Assembly: GCA_964610175.1 (NCBI GenBank)
Contig: CAZSVE010000053.1
Location: 1 to 19,968 of the forward strand
Length of the DNA stretch: 19,968 nucleotides
From: CAZSVE01 sp964610175
GTDB taxonomy: Bacteria > Pseudomonadota > Gammaproteobacteria > HK1
Direction: 5' to 3'
Part shown: positions 6,868 through 14,281 of the stretch, piece by piece
Layout of the letters: every line of letters begins with the position of its first letter
Numbering within the stretch: position 1 is the stretch's first letter
Made by a program: the position numbers and the translations under genes
The notes under the pieces: model-generated
Seen by the model: only the letters and a program-made list of their open reading frames with translations
Told to the model about the DNA's origin: nothing
Database searches by the model: none

Positions 6868-7205
6868 AATGAACGTTGACGATATCGCATGGGGCAAGGT
6901 AGTCTTTGGAATCAAAGTGCGGTATGCCAAGAAATGAATAACCTGCTGATTCATGGAATCCGTGCGTGCTTTTTAGGTATCGGAAAAACAAAAATCCCGA
7001 GAGAACCGCGCGTGCCAAGACCTACCCCGCTTCAGTCTTGGCGCAAAACGCTAACATGTTCCACACTTTTCTTGAACTTTACAGTGACATCGATTGATTC
7101 GGGTACTTGCGGAATTCGGATATCCAAAGGGATACTCAAAAGTATCGGAATGCAATTCGTGAGACGAGGTGGTGATTCGAATATTACCAAGAGGGGATTA
7201 GGATT
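6868..7205 (+). other. 338-bp intergenic region upstream of the CoA-transferase genes
   Basis: No supported gene. It holds the 28-bp repeat at 7036-7063. The last bases before the ATG contain GAGGGG about 12 bases and AGGA about 3 bases upstream. The AT-rich stretch at about 7068-7150 is a candidate promoter region, but I cannot fix boxes with confidence. Confidence 0.4.
7036..7063 (+). repeat. 28-bp repeat with hairpin, copy 1
   Basis: TCTTGGCGCAAAACGCTAAC followed by ATGTTCCA. It matches 10338-10365 with two mismatches. The TTGGCGC and GCTAA parts can form a short stem, which is better in the other copy. Both copies lie upstream of a plus-strand gene. Confidence 0.6.
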
Positions 7206-8543
7206 ATGGTGCAAGAAAACGATCAAGAAAAAGATCAGATGAAAGTCAAGACACAGGAAACCCAAGCGCAGGGGAAAAACATCAAAGAAGTAAAAGAACC
7301 CACGGGAAAAGAAAAAGAACAGGTATCGAAAGACAAAGGGCAAAAGGAACTTCCGTTGGATGGCGTCCGCGTCGTCGATGTCGGCACCTTCATTGCCGGT
7401 CCGTATGCGGCGACTATCATGGGTGAATTCGGCGCCGAGGTGTACCACGTGGAGCATCCGCTCGCCGGGGATCCGGTCCGTCGCCTGGGTACACCTTCCG
7501 ATCGTGGCGATACCCTGGTTTGGCTGAGTGAGGCGCGCAACAAGAAATCCGTAACCATCGATTTGCGCGTACCCAAGGGAGCGGAACTGTTCAAGCGTTT
7601 GATCTCCAAGTCCGATGTGTGCGTAGAGAGCTTTCGACCCGGGATGCTGGAAAGTTGGGGGCTTGGCTGGGATGGATTGAGCAAGGTCAACCCCGGACTC
7701 GTGATGCTTCGTGTCACCGGATATGGTCAAACCGGTCCTTACCGGGATCACGCGGGTTTCGCGCATTTGGCCCATGCCTTCGGTGGTCTGTCGTATCTCT
7801 CCGGTTTCCCGGGCCAAACGCCCGTTATCCCAAGCTCATCTCCGCTGGGGGATTACATGTCCGGGCTGTATGGTGCCATTGGGGTGTTGCTGGCATTACG
7901 CTACAAAGATCTCACCGGAGAGGGTCAATACATCGATCTCGCTGGTTATGAAGCGGTATTCCGGCAATTGGACGAAATGGCTTCCGCCTATGGAATGTTC
8001 GGTAAAATCAGGGAACGGGAAGGTTCCGGCACCGTGATTGCGGTACCGCATGGCCATTTCCAAACCAAGGATAACAAGTGGGTGGCTATCGCATGCACCA
8101 ACGACAAGATGTTCGCACGGCTTGTGGAGAACGCCATGGGTCGTCCGGAATTGGCGGCGGAAAATTCATATGGACTCAAGTCTGCCCGTATGGCACGTCG
8201 CGACGAGGTAGATGCCTTGGTGAGCGAATGGGCCGGTTCCCTGACCCGCGATCAGCTGATGGAAAAATGTCTTGCTGCTCAGGTGCCCATCGGCTCGCTG
8301 AACAGTATTGCCGATATTTTCGCGGACTCTCACTTCCAGGCGCGGGATGACTTGGTTCGCCTGGAAGAAGATGATCTGGGAGAAATCGTGATACCTGGCG
8401 TATTTCCCAAGCTTTCCGAGACACCGGGCCGCGTTACCAGCTTGGGGCCACCGCTCGGCAAACATACCGATGAGGTGCTAAGCAGTGTGCTGGGGCTGTC
8501 TACAAGCGAACTCGTTCAGCTTCACAAAAACAGGGTCATCTAG
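7206..8543 (+). CDS. CaiB/BaiF family (family III) CoA-transferase, paralogue 1
   Basis: A 445-residue family III CoA-transferase, which moves CoA between carboxylic acids through an aspartyl-CoA thioester. Core motifs: LDGVRVVDVGTFIAGPYAA (51-69), FGAEVYHVEHPLAGDPVR (75-92), RNKKSVTIDL, ESFRPGMLESWGLGWDGL, GYGQTGPYRDHAGF, and SPLGDYMSGLYG with the catalytic Asp at about 216. Residues 1-48 are an unusual Lys/Glu/Gln-rich extension not found in typical members. The next gene, 60 bp downstream from its preferred start, is a paralogue with roughly half the residues the same, so the two may form a hetero-oligomer as in succinyl-CoA:malate CoA-transferase SmtA/SmtB of Chloroflexus. That comparison is inference; the substrate cannot be read from sequence. 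Confidence 0.9.
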   Translation: MVQENDQEKDQMKVKTQETQAQGKNIKEVKEPTGKEKEQVSKDKGQKELPLDGVRVVDVGTFIAGPYAATIMGEFGAEVYHVEHPLAGDPVRRLGTPSDRGDTLVWLSEARNKKSVTIDLRVPKGAELFKRLISKSDVCVESFRPGMLESWGLGWDGLSKVNPGLVMLRVTGYGQTGPYRDHAGFAHLAHAFGGLSYLSGFPGQTPVIPSSSPLGDYMSGLYGAIGVLLALRYKDLTGEGQYIDLAGYEAVFRQLDEMASAYGMFGKIREREGSGTVIAVPHGHFQTKDNKWVAIACTNDKMFARLVENAMGRPELAAENSYGLKSARMARRDEVDALVSEWAGSLTRDQLMEKCLAAQVPIGSLNSIADIFADSHFQARDDLVRLEEDDLGEIVIPGVFPKLSETPGRVTSLGPPLGKHTDEVLSSVLGLSTSELVQLHKNRVI

Positions 8544-8603
8544 TGCTGTGCCTCGCGATTATCAATCACGGGTTACGGATCACGAATTATGAGGCTAAAA
8601 GCT

Positions 8604-9836
8604 ATGCTCGAGGAAAAAAAACCACAATCGAAACCAAGCATGCCTTTGGAAGGTATTCGGGTTATCGACGTCGCCACATTCATTGCTTCACCATATGCCG
8701 CCGGCATCCTGGGTGAGTTCGGGGCCGAGGTATTGAAAGTCGAACATCCGCTCGGGGGCGATCCTTGCAGGCACTTCGGATCGGCTACCAAGCGCAATGG
8801 AGACACTCTCGCCTGGCTCAGTGAAGCCAGAAACAAAAAATCCGTTACGCTCGATCTACGTAACAAGGAAGGAGCGGAAATCTTCAAGCGATTGGTGGAA
8901 AAATCCGATGTACTGTGCGAAAACTTTCGTCCGGGCACGTTGGAAAAATGGGGACTTGGTTGGGAAGTGCTCCGCAAGATCAATCCCGGCCTTGTCATGT
9001 TACGGGTTTCTGGGTATGGACAAACCGGTCCTTACCGAGATCGTCCGGGTTTTGCTCGAATTGCCCACGCCGTTGGTGGTCTTGCCTATCTTGCCGGAAT
9101 GCCGAGGGAAACCCCGGTGACCCCGGGTTCGACGACCCTCGGTGATTATTTGACCGGAATGTACGGTGTAATCGGCATCCTGGTCGCCCTTCGTTACAAA
9201 GAAAAAACCGGCAAGGGACAGTATATCGACGCGGCTCTTTTCGAATCGGTATTCCGGGTCACCGACGAATTGGCTCCGGCCTATGCCAAGTTCGGCACCG
9301 TGCGGGAACGCACCGGCGCCCACAACCAGATTGCCTGTCCCATGGGGCATTTCCGGACCAAGGATGACAAATGGGTGGCATTCGCCTGTACAACCGATAA
9401 GTTATTCGCCGCGCTTTCCCAGGCCATGGAGCGACCGGAACTGGCGTCACACGCGCTTTATGGAGAACATGATCAGCGTCTCGCGGCGCGCCATGAAGTA
9501 AACGAAATCGTTTCCCAATGGTGTGGCGCCCTGACCCGGAAGGAGGTATCCGACAAGTGTCTGACCGCTGGTGCTCCCTACGCGCCACTCAACAACGTCC
9601 GGGATATCTATGGCAACCGCCAATTCGTGGCGCGTCGTAATCTAGTGTCCATCGACGATAAAGACGTTGGTGAAACCGTCGTCGTACCGGCTACCGTTCC
9701 GCGGTTATCCAAAACTCCAGGTCAGACCAAGTGGCTTGGCCCCTCGCTCGGCGCGCATACCAGCGAAGTGCTCAAGGATCTGCTCAGTATGTCGGACAGT
9801 GATATCGAGGGACTGGTGACACGGAGAGTGATCTGA
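8604..9836 (+). CDS. CaiB/BaiF family (family III) CoA-transferase, paralogue 2
   Basis: A 410-residue family III CoA-transferase parallel to the preceding gene. Motifs are MPLEGIRVIDVATFIASPYA, FGAEVLKVEHPLGGDPCR, RNKKSVTLDL, ENFRPGTLEKWGLGWEVL, GYGQTGPYRDRPGF, and TTLGDYLTGMYG with the catalytic Asp at about 181. It lacks the charged N-terminal extension. An ATG at 8589 is in frame, but the ATG at 8604 has GAGG 9 bases upstream (8591-8594) and is preferred. The 60-bp spacer contains no terminator, so co-transcription with the upstream paralogue is likely. A stem-loop just after the stop (9842-9867) may close the unit. Both paralogues keep the aspartate, so neither looks like a dead subunit. 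Confidence 0.9.
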   Translation: MLEEKKPQSKPSMPLEGIRVIDVATFIASPYAAGILGEFGAEVLKVEHPLGGDPCRHFGSATKRNGDTLAWLSEARNKKSVTLDLRNKEGAEIFKRLVEKSDVLCENFRPGTLEKWGLGWEVLRKINPGLVMLRVSGYGQTGPYRDRPGFARIAHAVGGLAYLAGMPRETPVTPGSTTLGDYLTGMYGVIGILVALRYKEKTGKGQYIDAALFESVFRVTDELAPAYAKFGTVRERTGAHNQIACPMGHFRTKDDKWVAFACTTDKLFAALSQAMERPELASHALYGEHDQRLAARHEVNEIVSQWCGALTRKEVSDKCLTAGAPYAPLNNVRDIYGNRQFVARRNLVSIDDKDVGETVVVPATVPRLSKTPGQTKWLGPSLGAHTSEVLKDLLSMSDSDIEGLVTRRVI

Positions 9837-9841
9837 ACCGG

Positions 9842-9867
9842 GATGGCTCGGCTCGTGCCGAGTCATC
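9842..9867 (+). terminator. Hairpin 5 bp after the CoA-transferase pair
   Basis: An 11-bp stem (9842-9852 with 9857-9867, one G-T wobble) with a 4-base TCGT loop. It lacks a T tract, so transcription end is probable but not certain. Confidence 0.55.
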
Positions 9868-10016
9868 GCCGTAATTGGCATTACCTACGAGTGTTTGCAA
9901 TAGAATTGCTCGCAAGGAGAACCTCCAGCTCCCTTGGAGGGAGACACTTCGTACTCTTTGATTCGGACTTCAGCTGGGAAATTTTTCGCTCCATTCGAAA
10001 TGGCGAATCGGATGAA

Positions 10017-10128
10017 CGAGCGAAGCTTTGCCTCAAACCTTCGATGCATGATTCAGTATCGGTAAAGCAAATTTTTATTTTGTAAAACTCGACTGATCAG
10101 CGAAGCCAAGCAGGAAATAAACAAAATA
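10017..10128 (+). repeat. Dispersed repeat R5 (plus orientation)
   Basis: Contains GAGCGAAGCTTTGCCTC, GTATCGGTAAAGCAAA, TTGTAAAACTCGACTGATCA and ends AGCAGGAAATAAACAAAATA. It is more diverged than R1 or R4. Confidence 0.75.
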
Positions 10129-10231
10129 TTCCCATAGCCACTTCCGATTCAAGGAACATCAATCCTTTGGTTGTGGTACAACTCCGTGTGGGATTGCGAG
10201 TATTGTAAAAAAGCAATTCGCGTCCTTGATA

Positions 10232-10271
10232 ATCGGGCTTCCTGGGCTGTGGCCCGGAAGCCCGATTTTTT
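10232..10271 (+). terminator. Strong intrinsic terminator
   Basis: The stem 10232-10242 pairs perfectly with 10256-10266, extended inward by GGGC/GCCC after a one-base bulge, with a TGTG loop. Six Ts (10266-10271) follow on the plus strand. No gene ends just upstream, so it may terminate read-through from the CoA-transferase unit or end an unannotated transcript. Confidence 0.8.
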
Positions 10272-10297
10272 GACGTATCGGAAGAACTAAAGATCTT

Positions 10298-10325
10298 GGG
10301 TAACCGGTATATGTACCGGTTACCC
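10298..10325. promoter_or_regulatory. Perfect 12-bp inverted repeat upstream of ubiT
   Basis: GGGTAACCGGTA (10298-10309), loop TATG, then its exact complement (10314-10325). The 28-bp span could be an RNA hairpin or a dimeric protein operator. It lies about 100 bp before ubiT and just after a terminator. Confidence 0.45.
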
Positions 10326-10337
10326 ACCCCCTATCGG

Positions 10338-10365
10338 TCTTGGCGCGAAGCGCTAACATGTTCCA
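10338..10365 (+). repeat. 28-bp repeat with hairpin, copy 2
   Basis: TCTTGGCGCGAAGCGCTAAC followed by ATGTTCCA, two mismatches from 7036-7063. TTGGCGC pairs with GCGCTAA around GAA (one G-T wobble). It lies 62 bp before the ubiT start. Confidence 0.6.
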
Positions 10366-10426
10366 AACTTGGTCGCGGTTACCCCGTATCGTCTTGCCAT
10401 AAACCAACCTTACCACTCACAAAACC

Positions 10427-11023
10427 ATGCGCTTACCTCTCTGGCCATTGCGGCGATTCCTGCGGTCCTGCCCAGACCGTATCCATACCGACATCATCAC
10501 CCATATCGTAAACCACCTTCTCGGTACCCAATCGCGCGAGAGCGAACGTCTGATGGAGTTGGACGGCAAGCGAATATGCCTTGCCATCCCCGATACCAAC
10601 AACTTCTGGCAGTTCCGCATCCAGGGTCATGAACTCGTTCGAGACGGCTACGATCAACCCTGGGACGTCTGCATACGGGGGAAATTGGTGGATTTTCTGT
10701 TACTCGCCACGAGAGCCGAAGATCCGGACAGCCTATTCTTCGCCCGACGGCTCAGCATCGAGGGAGATACCGAAACCGGTCTTCATGTCAAGAATCTCCT
10801 TGATTCCTTTGAAATGGATTGGGAGGCGCACTTCTCGGCGCTTTTGGGTCATGGCCCGGTACACACGGTGGGAAAGGCCATCAATGCCCTTGGGATCGAC
10901 CGTCCCTTACAGGAATTAAAGCGCACCTTCCACCAATCGGTGGTGGACACGGCAAGCGCCGATGACACGGCGGAGCGCAACTTGCGCGCCGCCGAAAACC
11001 CACATACCGAATATACGAGATAG
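10427..11023 (+). CDS. ubiT: Ubiquinone biosynthesis accessory factor UbiT-like, SCP2 domain
   Basis: A 198-residue protein with an SCP2 sterol-carrier-like lipid-binding domain (about residues 20-130). It ends in the diagnostic UbiT/YhbT block FFARRLSIEGDTETGLHVKN (105-124), then LLDSFEMDWE. Known UbiT proteins bind isoprenoid ubiquinone intermediates and, with the UbiU-UbiV hydroxylase, support oxygen-independent ubiquinone synthesis at the membrane surface. Slightly longer than the E. coli protein (about 174 residues), with a polar C-terminal tail. The ATG at 10427 has no obvious ribosome binding site, but the N-terminal RLPLWPLRRFLRSCP is typical. ubiU and ubiV are not in the window. The stop is 6 bases before def, so the two genes should be co-transcribed. 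Confidence 0.85.
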   Translation: MRLPLWPLRRFLRSCPDRIHTDIITHIVNHLLGTQSRESERLMELDGKRICLAIPDTNNFWQFRIQGHELVRDGYDQPWDVCIRGKLVDFLLLATRAEDPDSLFFARRLSIEGDTETGLHVKNLLDSFEMDWEAHFSALLGHGPVHTVGKAINALGIDRPLQELKRTFHQSVVDTASADDTAERNLRAAENPHTEYTR

Positions 11024-11029
11024 GCCGCA

Positions 11030-11533
11030 ATGTCGCGGCTCCCCATCCTTCACTATCCCGATCCGAGGCTGCGCAACCGGGCCTATCCGGTCGAGGTGGT
11101 CGATGAAGAGATCAGGAAACTGGTGGGCAACATGTTCCATACCATGTATGCCACCGAGGGCATTGGTCTTGCGGCGACTCAGGTCGATGTTCCCAAACGG
11201 ATCATCGTTGTCGATGTATCCGAGCAAGGACAGCACCCCCTTTGCTTCATCAATCCGGAAATCCTCGAAGCGCGTGGTAACATCGAGATCGAAGAGGGTT
11301 GTCTATCCGTTCCCGACGTTCGTGAAAGCGTCAAGCGCGCGCAGTGGATCCGAGTCACCGCCCTCGACAAGGACGGCAACTCCTTCGAGCAGGAAGCCAG
11401 CGATCTCTTCGCGGTGTGCATTCAGCACGAAATAGACCATCTCGACGGCAGGCTCTTCATCGACTACCTGTCACGGTTGAAACGCCAGCGCATCCGGAGC
11501 AAGGCCCAAAAGCAACAAAGGTCTACTGAATAA
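11030..11533 (+). CDS. def: Peptide deformylase
   Basis: A 167-residue metal-dependent enzyme that removes the formyl group from the N-terminal methionine of new proteins. All three family motifs are intact: EGIGLAATQV (43-52, Gln51), EEGCLSVP (88-95, metal ligand Cys91), and QHEIDHLDG (132-140, ligands His133 and His137, catalytic Glu134). Length matches E. coli Def (169). The C-terminus is a basic helix (RLKRQRIRSKAQKQQ), as in ribosome-associated bacterial deformylases. It begins 6 bases after ubiT, an unusual partner; def more often sits with fmt, which is not seen here. It may be the main deformylase or a second copy. Confidence 0.97.
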   Translation: MSRLPILHYPDPRLRNRAYPVEVVDEEIRKLVGNMFHTMYATEGIGLAATQVDVPKRIIVVDVSEQGQHPLCFINPEILEARGNIEIEEGCLSVPDVRESVKRAQWIRVTALDKDGNSFEQEASDLFAVCIQHEIDHLDGRLFIDYLSRLKRQRIRSKAQKQQRSTE

Positions 11534-11809
11534 GCGCTGATCGAGCCCCGGATCCATTCCTTCCGCTCCTTCCATCCCCCACGTCGCCTTCGATAACGGT
11601 TAGGACTGATTTCAGCCTGTTTCGCGGACGCCCCCGAGACAATTCCCGGTTTTTGGCCCCATTTTGGTCTTGGTCAGTCAGCCCAGTCCTCGCCTCCTTC
11701 AGGATCATGTGTCTTTGGAAGAGGTTGGCCCAGTCCTTGCTATGAAAGACATTATGAAACATAACGAACGATCCAATATGGAGCATTCGTCAGAATCGAC
11801 CAAAACAGC
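11534..11809. other. Region between def and repeat R6, no assigned gene
   Basis: A minus-strand frame (11523-11786) reads HSKDWANLFQRHMILKEART, then GLTDQDQNGAKNREL and RGRPRNRLKSVLTV. It has a protein-like composition and could be a fragment of a once-coding or repeated sequence, but I do not recognise it and it has no good start or ribosome binding site. No terminator with a T tract is visible after def. Confidence 0.25.
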
Positions 11810-11900
11810 GAGCGAATCTTGTGCTCGAACCGATAAAGAATGACCCGGTATTGGTAAAGAAAAATTAGTGCTTTGTAAAACTGAGCGGGAAATAAATAAA
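11810..11900 (+). repeat. Dispersed repeat R6 (plus orientation, internally shortened)
   Basis: GAGCGAATCTTGTGCTCGAA at the start, GGTATTGGTAAAGAAAAATT in the core, TTGTAAAACT joined directly to GAGCGGGAAATAAATAAA. About 18-20 bases present in R4 (GATCCAATCGTAAAGCC) are missing. It ends 3 bases before the start codon of the next gene. Confidence 0.8.
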
Positions 11901-11903
11901 CTA

Positions 11904-12137
11904 ATGAGTGCCATTACCTTCGACACGCTCAAGTTCACCAAGCGTCTCATGGGAGCCGGGGCATCGCCGGAACTAGCGGAGGCCACTGCCGAGGCCTTCA
12001 AGGATGCGTCCGGCGAAGCGAATCTGGTTACCAAAACCGATCTCGATGAACTCGAGTATCGCCTCATCATTAAAATGGGCGCCATGTTCATCACCAACAT
12101 CTTGGTGCTATCGGCGCTTTACAAATTGTTTGTCTGA
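11904..12137 (+). CDS. Small coiled-coil/membrane protein, DUF1640-like
   Basis: 77 residues: MSAITFDTLKFTKRLMGAGA, then SPELAEATAEAFKDASGEAN, LVTKTDLDELEYRLIIK and a hydrophobic C-terminal segment MGAMFITNILVLSALYKLFV (58-77). The FDTLKFTKRL...G...AEA...AF start and the TKTDLDELE...IIKMG tail match small bacterial DUF1640/CCDC90-type proteins, which have a helix-coiled coil and one C-terminal membrane anchor. No specific function is known. Start ATG 11904; a longer frame from 11868 would translate repeat R6 and is rejected. No normal ribosome binding site lies at the usual distance because R6 fills that position (nearest purine run GAGCGGGA about 15-20 bases upstream), so expression may be weak or use R6 sequences. 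Confidence 0.65.
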   Translation: MSAITFDTLKFTKRLMGAGASPELAEATAEAFKDASGEANLVTKTDLDELEYRLIIKMGAMFITNILVLSALYKLFV

Positions 12138-12564
12138 TTATTCGACTGTCCCCTCGCTCTTGGCAGCATTTGTCCGGAATTCGTCTTCTTCCCCAAAAGC
12201 CCGCCCGGCATATTTTTCCCTCCTCCTTTTGTTCTATTCCTGGACATCTCGGCCCTGCGGCTTCATTGTCGGAGGTTAGGCCTAAAACGATCACTTTGTG
12301 ATCTCATCACCCCCGACAATGAAAAACCATCGGTTGGGCTGAATCGACAGGTGAATCTCGACAATCCGTGTCCATATCGCTCTCTTCTTCCATCCGCACC
12401 ACGAAGATCCCGTACCTCGGGATGGCGCGCGCGGCATTGACCGTCGGTCGCCCCCACTTGGTGCCGATGGCGCGCACTGTCCCGCAGAGGATCACTTGCG
12501 TGCCCTGGCCAGGCAGCCTGGATGCCTCCGCGACAAAACGAATTCCCCTGCCAGCACGGTGCCT
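12138..12564. other. Convergent intergenic region, no confident gene
   Basis: Lies between the DUF1640-like gene and the end of lnt. It contains the nested palindrome at 12262-12323. A minus-strand frame from about 12552 down to 12306 reads RFVAEASRLPGQGTQVILCG, then TVRAIGTKWGRPTVN and PRYGIFVVRMEEESDMD. It looks protein-like but has no convincing start and overlaps the outer arm of the palindrome, so I leave it uncalled. Confidence 0.3.
12262..12323. terminator. Nested palindrome between convergent genes
   Basis: The outer arms TTCATTGTCGG (12262-12272) and its complement (12313-12323) are perfect over 11 bp. Inside is GATCAC-TTT-GTGATC (12289-12303). An A run follows on the plus strand. 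The position between a plus-strand and a minus-strand gene suits a bidirectional terminator, but a dispersed repeat is also possible. Confidence 0.4.
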
Positions 12565-14205
12565 TTATGGGACGACTTCATATATCCGGCCTTTGCCAGC
12601 GGCGAGGCGAAGCTTCGCCAGGAATGTGCCAATCATCAGGGCGATTAGGGCCATTGACACGATGACCCGGTTTCCGTGCCGCACATAGGGTGTTGCGCCA
12701 TTCATACCGGTGATGGTGCCAGTGAGCACGAATAGCCGAAATTGGGGAGCGCGGTCCGTGACCCGACCCCGGGGGTCTATGATGGCGCTGATACCGGTAT
12801 TGGTCGCCCGCAGCAGGTAGCGTCCGGATTCTCGTGCCCGCATCCGGGCCATTTGCAGATTTTGGTGGGGTCCGAGCGAATCGCCGAACCAGGCTTCATT
12901 ACTGACATTTACCAACAGCGTTGCCTGTGGCAGCGAGGTAATCATATCCCTTCCGAATGATGCCTCGTAACACACCGATGCCCCGATGCTCTGCCCCGCG
13001 ACACGGAGCGGCGCCTGCACGGGGAAGCCGGCAGTAAAATCGGACATGGGTATCCTTAAAAAGTCCAATATCCCCCGTAGAATGCCGGCCATGGGCAAAT
13101 ACTCCCCGAAAGGGACCAGGTGTCTCTTGTGGTAGAACGCCTCGCCCTCGCCAGTAATGGCGACGACACTGTTGAAGTAGCGTTGCGATTCCCTGTCCAG
13201 GGTCGGCACTCCCAGAAGGATATCCATGTCGTGTGCGTGCGCCTCCCGACGCAGATCGGCGGCGAAATCCGTAAAGTCATGATAAAAACCGGGAAGTGCG
13301 GTCTCCGGCCACACGACGAGATCACGTCCCGTTTCCCGCCGGGTCAGGGACGAATAACGATCGAGCGTCGGTTGTCGCTGGGAGGCAAGCCACTTCTTAT
13401 CTTGAGGGATATTCCCCTGGATCAGGGCGACCTCCATGGGCGCGCCCACAGGCGTAACCCAGGTTTCACGGTCGAGCAAGATGCTTCCTCCCCAGATTCC
13501 TGCCGCCAATACCGACAAAGCCGATAGCCCCACGACACGCTCCTTTGCCGTGGACTGTCCGCTCTCTATCATACGAAACGCCAGTAGCAACAGCCCGGCA
13601 CTGACCGCGGCGGCCCACCCCACGCCGTATACGCCCAACAATGGCGCAAGACCGGCAAGTGGGGAATCCATATGCGCATAACCGAGCTGCAACCAGGGAA
13701 AGCCGCCGAAAAACCATCCGCGCATCCATTCCTGCAATATCCATCCCGCCGGCAATCCCAATAGCGTTGCCAGGGGGAGCATGAATCCTCGGACCACTGG
13801 AAAACCCGGGGCCACCCTGAATTTTCGCGACCAAAAGGCCGCAAAAAAACCGAACAAGGCAGGATAGATGGCAAGGATCCCTATGAGGGTGCAGGTCAGG
13901 AATACCGCCAGGGGAAGCGCGACAGCGGCGAATCCAAAACTCTCGTGAATCCAAAAAACCCCTGTCCCGAACATGGCGATCCCGAAGATCCATCCCCGCC
14001 AAAATGCGCGCGCGGGCGTTGTCGAGGTTTGGATACGAAACAAAAGCGCCAGTGCCACGATCGTCAAGCCATGAACACCAAAGGGAGCAAAGGAAAATGG
14101 CATGAGAAGACCCGCTACAAGGGCCACGACATCGCCGATAACAGGGCCGACTCGGGATTGCCCGAGCTGCTCGATCCATCTTCTTAGGGTAGATCCGTAA
14201 TACAT
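12565..14205 (-). CDS. lnt: Apolipoprotein N-acyltransferase
   Basis: 546-residue inner-membrane enzyme that N-acylates the cysteine of apolipoproteins, the last step of lipoprotein maturation before Lol sorting. Residues 20-245 contain multiple membrane helices (for example VIGDVVALVAGLLMPFSFAP, VALPLAVFLTCTLIGILAIY). The periplasmic nitrilase domain (about 255-500) has the triad in context: Glu301 in VVWPETALP, Lys360 in YHKRHLVPFGEYLP, Cys412 in GASVCYEASFG. A C-terminal helix follows. The ATG at 14205 is used; a TTG at 14232 would add nine residues. Slightly longer than E. coli Lnt (512). The last 18 residues begin LAKLRLAAGK, encoded by a stretch identical to the first 19 bases of the dispersed repeat family, so the tail may be altered. 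It stands alone; its usual neighbour corC/ybeX is not seen. Confidence 0.95.
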   Translation of the reverse strand: MYYGSTLRRWIEQLGQSRVGPVIGDVVALVAGLLMPFSFAPFGVHGLTIVALALLFRIQTSTTPARAFWRGWIFGIAMFGTGVFWIHESFGFAAVALPLAVFLTCTLIGILAIYPALFGFFAAFWSRKFRVAPGFPVVRGFMLPLATLLGLPAGWILQEWMRGWFFGGFPWLQLGYAHMDSPLAGLAPLLGVYGVGWAAAVSAGLLLLAFRMIESGQSTAKERVVGLSALSVLAAGIWGGSILLDRETWVTPVGAPMEVALIQGNIPQDKKWLASQRQPTLDRYSSLTRRETGRDLVVWPETALPGFYHDFTDFAADLRREAHAHDMDILLGVPTLDRESQRYFNSVVAITGEGEAFYHKRHLVPFGEYLPMAGILRGILDFLRIPMSDFTAGFPVQAPLRVAGQSIGASVCYEASFGRDMITSLPQATLLVNVSNEAWFGDSLGPHQNLQMARMRARESGRYLLRATNTGISAIIDPRGRVTDRAPQFRLFVLTGTITGMNGATPYVRHGNRVIVSMALIALMIGTFLAKLRLAAGKGRIYEVVP

Positions 14206-14281
14206 ACTTCCGTCGCCACAATCTGCAACCAAGAACGCCTCGAAAGAGGGGATGTCCTGTAACTCCGAATTTTATTTCCAA

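Larger units (their letters stand above)
9868..10426 (+). other. Gene-free region before ubiT
   Basis: After the hairpin at 9842-9867 this stretch holds repeat R5, a strong intrinsic terminator (10232-10271), a perfect 12-bp inverted repeat (10298-10325) and the second copy of the 28-bp repeat (10338-10365). I see no convincing coding sequence. Confidence 0.5.

Noticed and set aside
11523..11786. Minus-strand frame after def as a transposase fragment
   Set aside because: The reading looks protein-like, but I cannot match it to a transposase or find terminal inverted repeats or target duplications.
13466..14281. 271-codon minus-strand frame inside lnt
   Set aside because: It lies in an alternative frame of lnt, whose own frame carries the full catalytic triad and membrane helices.
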